DNA of 15,600 nt from JASHVB01 sp049522565 (GTDB lineage: Bacteria > Pseudomonadota > Alphaproteobacteria > Acetobacterales > Acetobacteraceae). The position numbers and the translations under genes were made by a program. The stretch is from assembly GCA_049522565.1 (NCBI GenBank), contig JBEKNT010000132.1, positions 1 through 15,600 of the forward strand, given 5' to 3'. The notes beneath the pieces were generated by a model. That model saw only the letters and a program-made list of their open reading frames with translations. It was not told the DNA's origin and made no database searches. This document shows positions 12,535 through 15,600 of the stretch, in pieces (the stretch's first letter is position 1; each line of letters opens with the position of its first letter).

Positions 12535-14357
12535 GCGCATTTCCCGCCGATCTGTTCGCCGGCAAGCGCTTCGCCGTGGTGGGGCTGGGGCGCAACGGTC
12601 TTGCCGTCGCGCATGCTCTGCGGGCGATGGGCGCCGACGTTGTGGCGTGGGACGACGCCCCGCCAGCGCGTGCGGCCGCCGGCGATTTGCCGTTGCGCGA
12701 TCCCTGTGTCGACGACTTCGCGTTCGACGCGCTGGTGTTGTCGCCTGGCATTCCGCATCGGCTGCCGAAGCCGCATCCCGCTGCCGAGCGCGCGCGGGCG
12801 TGCGGCGTGGCGATCTTGTCGGACGCGGAACTGTTGTTCCAGGCAGTGCGCCGCGCCGGTTCGCGCGCGCGCTTCGTCGGCATCACCGGCACCAACGGCA
12901 AGTCCACCACCACCGCACTGCTGGCGCACATCCTGGCCTGCGCCGGCGTGGCGGTCGCCGCGGGCGGCAATCTCGGCACGGCGGCGCTGGCCTTGCCGCT
13001 GCTGCCCGACGACGGAGTCTACGTGCTGGAGATGTCGTCCTACATGTTGGAGCGACTCGTCACCCTCCGCTTCGATGCCGCGGCGATGCTCAACCTCAGC
13101 CCGGACCACCTGGATCGCCACGGCGACGTGGCAGGCTACACGGCTGCCAAGCGGGCGATCTTCGACCGGCAGGAGGCCGGCGACCTGGCGGTGGTGGGCG
13201 TCGATGACGCCGGATCGCGCGCGATGGCCGCGTGGTTGGGCGGCAGGCCGGCGCAGGTCGTTACGATTTCGGGGGCGGCGCGTGAGAGAGAGACGAACGA
13301 GGAGCAAAAGGCTCCCCCTCCCCTTGAGGGAGGGGGCAGGGGGGAGGGGTCCGTTCAGCCTCCATCCCCGCACGTCTCACTATTGCCCTACGCCCGACGC
13401 ATGCGGCGAGACACGACGCCGGCGGAGCGCAAGCTGTGGCAAGCACTTCGGAAGCACCAGGCCGCAGGGTTGAAGTTCCGCCGCCAGATGCCGTTAGGGC
13501 CATTCATCGCCGATTTCTACTGTTCGGCTGCGCGGCTTGTCGTGGAATTGGACGGCATTGCGCACATCGATTCGCAGACTGACGCGGCACGGGATGCGTG
13601 GATGCAGGAGCTGGGCATTCGTGTCGTTCGTTTCTCGAATCACGAAGTGCTGAGCAACGTCGAGGGTGTTTGTGTTGCGATCGAGCAGGTTGCGCGCTCG
13701 ACCCCTCCCCCCGGCCCCCTCCCTCAAGGGGAGGGGGAGACTCCTGCTTCTGCATTTACCTCTCCTTCCGCACCTCCCTCGCTCGCGCTCGCTCTCGCCA
13801 ACGCCCCCGCCCTCCCCGGCGCGCACAATGCGCAGAACGCCGCGGCAGCGTACGCGATCGCGCGCTTCCTCGGCGTGCCGCGCGACACCATCGCGCATGG
13901 CATGACGACCTTCCCCGGACTCCCGCACCGCCAGCAACGCCTGCGCACGATCGACGGCGTCACCTTCGTCAACGACAGCAAGGCAACCAACGCCGATGCC
14001 GCCGCGCGTGCCTTGTCCTGCTATGACCGGGTGGTGTGGATCGCCGGCGGCCTCGCCAAGCAAGGCGGGATCGAGCCGCTGGCGCCGTTCTTCTCCCGCA
14101 TCGAGCGTGCGCTGCTGATCGGCCGCGACGCGCCGGTGCTCTCTGCCACGCTCACAGCCCACAATGTGCCGCACGAGATCGTCGGCACCCTCGATGTCGC
14201 AACCTCTCGCGCGTTCATCGCCGCGCGTGCCTCCGCCACGCCCGTGGTGCTGCTGTCGCCCGCCTGCGCCAGCTTCGACCAGTTCAGCGGTTTCGATGCG
14301 CGGGGGGATAAATTCGCCGACCTCGTGGCGTCCCTGGCACAGGAAAGGGCCGCCTGA
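12531..14357 (+). CDS. murD: UDP-MurNAc-L-alanine:D-glutamate ligase MurD carrying an inserted DUF559 domain
   Basis: The ligase that adds D-glutamate to UDP-MurNAc-L-alanine. Residues 1-248 are normal MurD: FAVVGLGRNGLAVAHAL (Rossmann-like N-domain), LSPGIP, GITGTNGKSTTT (ATP loop, TGTNGKS at 119-125), GGNLGTAAL, EMSSYMLE, LNLSPDHLDRHG and YTAAKRAIF. Residues 428-608 are also normal: LPGAHNAQNAAAAYA, FPGLPHRQQ, FVNDSKATNADA, IAGGLAKQGG, LLSPACASFDQFSGFDARG. Between them lie about 179 residues where relatives have roughly 35-45. Residues 286-390 are a complete DUF559 domain, bracketed by repeat-encoded PPPLEGGGRGEG and PPPGPLPQGEGE. The total is 608 residues against a usual 450-470. The native strand-loop segment after ISG248 cannot be recognised, so the element may have replaced it. 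Both MurD halves keep their catalytic residues in one frame. Whether the product is active, or a second murD exists, cannot be told from this window. Confidence 0.95.
   Translation: MSAFPADLFAGKRFAVVGLGRNGLAVAHALRAMGADVVAWDDAPPARAAAGDLPLRDPCVDDFAFDALVLSPGIPHRLPKPHPAAERARACGVAILSDAELLFQAVRRAGSRARFVGITGTNGKSTTTALLAHILACAGVAVAAGGNLGTAALALPLLPDDGVYVLEMSSYMLERLVTLRFDAAAMLNLSPDHLDRHGDVAGYTAAKRAIFDRQEAGDLAVVGVDDAGSRAMAAWLGGRPAQVVTISGAARERETNEEQKAPPPLEGGGRGEGSVQPPSPHVSLLPYARRMRRDTTPAERKLWQALRKHQAAGLKFRRQMPLGPFIADFYCSAARLVVELDGIAHIDSQTDAARDAWMQELGIRVVRFSNHEVLSNVEGVCVAIEQVARSTPPPGPLPQGEGETPASAFTSPSAPPSLALALANAPALPGAHNAQNAAAAYAIARFLGVPRDTIAHGMTTFPGLPHRQQRLRTIDGVTFVNDSKATNADAAARALSCYDRVVWIAGGLAKQGGIEPLAPFFSRIERALLIGRDAPVLSATLTAHNVPHEIVGTLDVATSRAFIAARASATPVVLLSPACASFDQFSGFDARGDKFADLVASLAQERAA
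13312..13349 (+). repeat. left inverted repeat of the murD insert
   Basis: A 38-base arm starting CTCCCCCTCCCCTTGAGGGA and ending GGGGGGAGGGG. It is the reverse complement of 13702-13739 at 37 of 38 positions. It contains its own small hairpin (CCCTCCCCTTGAGGGAGGG, imperfect). Weaker complementarity with the other end continues about 12 bases outside the arm (8 of 13 positions). A purine-rich stretch (13281-13310) precedes it, as one also precedes the left arm in murE. Confidence 0.95.
13702..13739 (-). repeat. right inverted repeat of the murD insert
   Basis: The 38-base partner of the arm at 13312-13349 with a single mismatch (a G at 13713 where perfect pairing needs T). It reads in the MurD frame as PPPGPLPQGEGE. 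The next codons (TPASAFTSPSAPPS) are low-complexity and run into LALALANAPALPG, where recognisable MurD resumes. Confidence 0.95.
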
Positions 14358-15478
14358 TGCCAACTCTGTCGCGCGCCGACAACTCGCTGCTGGGCCGCTG
14401 GTGGTGGACCGTCGATCGCTGGACGCTCGGCGCGATCGGCGTGCTGATCGGCTTCGGCTACATCATGATGCTGGCCGCGTCGCCGTCGGTGGCCGAGCGC
14501 ATCGGCTCCTCGCGCGACATGTTCATCTTCAAGCAGGTGTTCTTCCTCGCGGTTGCCGGCGGCATCGTCGTCGGTGTGTCGCTGCTGTCGCCGCGCAACA
14601 TCAAGCGGCTGGCCATCGTCGGCTGCATCGTCGCGCTGGTATTGACGGCGGCAACGCTGGTGGCCGGTGTCGAGATCAAGGGCGCGCGGCGCTGGATTGC
14701 GCTGCCCGGCATGGCGATCCAGCCGTCGGAATTCCTCAAGCCGTGCTTCGCGGTGGTCGCGGCCTGGCTGATCAGCGAGGGCCGCCGTTCGCCGCGTTTC
14801 CCCGGCCTGTGGATCGCCTTCGGGGTCTTCGGGCTGATCATCATGCTGCTGAAGTCGCAGCCCGACATCGGCATGCTGGCGGTGATCATCACCGTCTTCC
14901 TGTGCCAGCTCTATGTCGGCGGCATGAACCTGTTCTTCGTCGCCGCGGGCGTCGGCATGATGGGTGGTGCCGGTTTCCTCGCCTATGTGCTGTTTCCGCA
15001 TGTGCAGAGCCGCGTGGAGCGTTTCCTGCACCCCGGGACTGGCGACACCTACCAGGTGACCACGGCGCTCGAGGCGTTCGGCAACGGCGGTCTGTTCGGC
15101 CGCGGGCCGGGCGAGGGGCGGGTGAAGGACGTGCTGCCCGACGCCCATGCCGATTTCGTCTTCGCCGTCGCCGGCGAAGAGTTCGGCATGCTGGTCTGCC
15201 TGGTCATCCTGGGCGTGTTCGCATTCATCGTGCTGCGCGGCCTGCTGAAATTGTTGCAGGAGCAGGATATGTTCGTTGTGCTGTCGTGCACCGGACTGGT
15301 GTCGGGGTTCGGCTTGCAGGCGTTCGTCAACATGGCATCGACGCTGAAGCTGATTCCCACCAAGGGCATGACTCTGCCGTTCATTTCGTATGGCGGATCG
15401 TCGGTCATCGCGGTCGCGCTGGGCATGGGCATGCTGCTCGCATTGACGCGGCGCCGGCACCACGGAGACGTGCAATGA
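14357..15478 (+). CDS. ftsW: septal peptidoglycan glycosyltransferase FtsW (SEDS family)
   Basis: A polytopic membrane protein that polymerises lipid II at the septum together with FtsI. 373 residues with about ten membrane segments, the normal length. SEDS signatures: GARRWIALPGMAIQPSEFLK, LLKSQPDIGMLAV, the large periplasmic loop with GDTYQVTTALEAFGNGGLFG, PDAHADFVFAVAGEEFG (PDAHADF from residue 261, with the conserved acidic residues of the active site) and LPFISYGGSSVIAVALGMG. The ATG shares a base with the murD stop (14355-14357). The stop overlaps an ATG at 15475 that may start the next gene. SEDS relatives RodA and SpoVE are excluded by the dcw context. No repeat insertion is seen in this gene. 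Confidence 0.97.
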   Translation: MPTLSRADNSLLGRWWWTVDRWTLGAIGVLIGFGYIMMLAASPSVAERIGSSRDMFIFKQVFFLAVAGGIVVGVSLLSPRNIKRLAIVGCIVALVLTAATLVAGVEIKGARRWIALPGMAIQPSEFLKPCFAVVAAWLISEGRRSPRFPGLWIAFGVFGLIIMLLKSQPDIGMLAVIITVFLCQLYVGGMNLFFVAAGVGMMGGAGFLAYVLFPHVQSRVERFLHPGTGDTYQVTTALEAFGNGGLFGRGPGEGRVKDVLPDAHADFVFAVAGEEFGMLVCLVILGVFAFIVLRGLLKLLQEQDMFVVLSCTGLVSGFGLQAFVNMASTLKLIPTKGMTLPFISYGGSSVIAVALGMGMLLALTRRRHHGDVQ

Positions 15479-15600
15479 GCGTAATGTTTCTAACTTCTCC
15501 CGCGGGAGCGGGAGAGGTCGCGGTGCAAAGCACCGAGGGTGAGGGTGATCGGGTCGCCCCGCTATTTGAAGATGCCGCGTGCCGACCCGATCACCCTCAC
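15475..15600 (+). CDS. murG: possible start of murG, read through a palindromic repeat (partial)
   Basis: In dcw clusters murG, the lipid II-forming glycosyltransferase, normally follows ftsW. An ATG at 15475 overlaps the ftsW stop (ATGA) and the frame stays open to the window edge for 42 codons: MSVMFLTSPAGAGEVAVQ, then STEGEGDRV and ending ACRPDHPH. Apart from the first five or six residues this is the translation of a palindromic repeat; the MurG signature GGTGGH is not reached. Either MurG has a repeat-encoded N-terminal extension, or the true murG start lies beyond 15600 and this frame is chance. The gene name is positional inference only. Confidence 0.3.
   Translation, partial: MSVMFLTSPAGAGEVAVQSTEGEGDRVAPLFEDAACRPDHPH
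15496..15600. repeat. palindromic repeat between ftsW and the next gene (truncated by the window)
   Basis: It begins with the hairpin TCTCCCGC (15496-15503) and GCGGGAGA (15508-15515), then a second hairpin CGGTGC-AAA-GCACCG (15521-15535), then a long stem: GTGAGGGTGATCGGGTCG at 15540-15557 pairs with CGACCCGATCACCCTCAC at 15583-15600. Bases 15534-15600 match 10864-10930 in murF at 57 of 67 positions without gaps. By comparison with the murF copy, about 40 more bases should lie beyond the edge. Confidence 0.9.

Larger units (their letters stand above)
13312..13739 (+). mobile_element. putative palindrome-bounded cassette carrying a DUF559 nuclease-like domain
   Basis: Two 38-base inverted repeats enclose about 350 bases that encode a complete DUF559 domain in the MurD frame. 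Recognisable DUF559 features are TPAERKLWQALR, GLKFRRQMPLGPFIADF, LVVELDGIAH and GIRVVRFSNHEVL followed by NVEGVCVAIEQ. The PD-(D/E)XK-type residues are Asp328 (IADF) and the Glu339-Leu-Asp341 pair. DUF559 is related in fold to the very-short-patch repair endonuclease VSR. An internal ATG at 13401 is in frame but has no Shine-Dalgarno sequence, so the domain is probably made only as part of MurD. No target duplication is visible. Mobility is inferred from the flanking repeats and from the interruption of a conserved protein; it was not observed. Confidence 0.7.

Noticed and set aside
13401..13700. DUF559 as a separate gene starting at ATG 13401
   Set aside because: No Shine-Dalgarno sequence precedes the ATG and no stop follows the domain; the frame continues into the C-terminal half of MurD. 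It is described as a domain within MurD.
12531..14357. murD as a broken pseudogene
   Set aside because: No stop or frameshift is present; the ATP loop, carbamylated-Lys region and C-terminal ligand motifs are all kept in one frame, so a pseudogene call is not supported by sequence alone.
8150..15600. The repeats as a CRISPR array
   Set aside because: The units are inverted pairs of unequal length lying inside genes and kilobases apart, not regular direct repeats with equal spacers.

Overview
The window comes from a high-GC alphaproteobacterium. Acetobacteraceae/Rhodospirillales is most likely, judged from gene order, the bacterial type A RNase P RNA next to mraZ, the long FtsL tail and the protein signatures; this is inference, with no database search behind it. 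Its core is the front two thirds of a division and cell wall (dcw) operon. The genes run on the + strand as mraZ, rsmH, ftsL, ftsI, murE, murF, mraY, murD, ftsW, and probably the start of murG at the right edge. They are packed with 1- or 4-base overlaps or gaps of a few bases.

Layout. 1-276: a possible protein C-terminus, then nothing clear. 277-1324: two minus-strand genes of unknown function, a membrane-anchored protein and a 58-residue protein with a very strong ribosome binding site. 1482-2888: a Tat-exported phospholipase C/acid phosphatase-family phosphoesterase. 3084-3480: rnpB. 3481-3830: the mraZ leader, with a promoter overlapped by four CCCA direct repeats spaced exactly 10 bases apart, which read as MraZ operators. 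3831-15478: the dcw operon.

How the genes work together. MraZ probably autoregulates the operon. RsmH methylates 16S rRNA. MurE, MurF and MurD build the UDP-MurNAc-pentapeptide and MraY makes lipid I. FtsL, FtsI and FtsW form the septal synthesis module. MurE carries the DNPR motif, so the peptidoglycan is expected to contain meso-diaminopimelate.

The remarkable part is a set of GC-rich palindromic repeats inside these essential genes. One forms the C-terminal tail of FtsI. One forms the C-terminal tail of MurE and also supplies the Shine-Dalgarno sequence of murF. One is a 168-base, exactly in-frame insertion in MurF. One lies at the presumed start of murG. Most striking, murD is about 140 codons too long because a complete DUF559 (VSR-like PD-(D/E)XK nuclease fold) domain sits in frame in its central ATPase domain, bracketed by 38-base inverted repeats of the same class. 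The MurD frame stays open throughout. The pattern recalls the Rickettsia palindromic elements that insert into protein-coding genes, here with a nuclease-domain cargo. It is the best candidate for a little-described system in the window.
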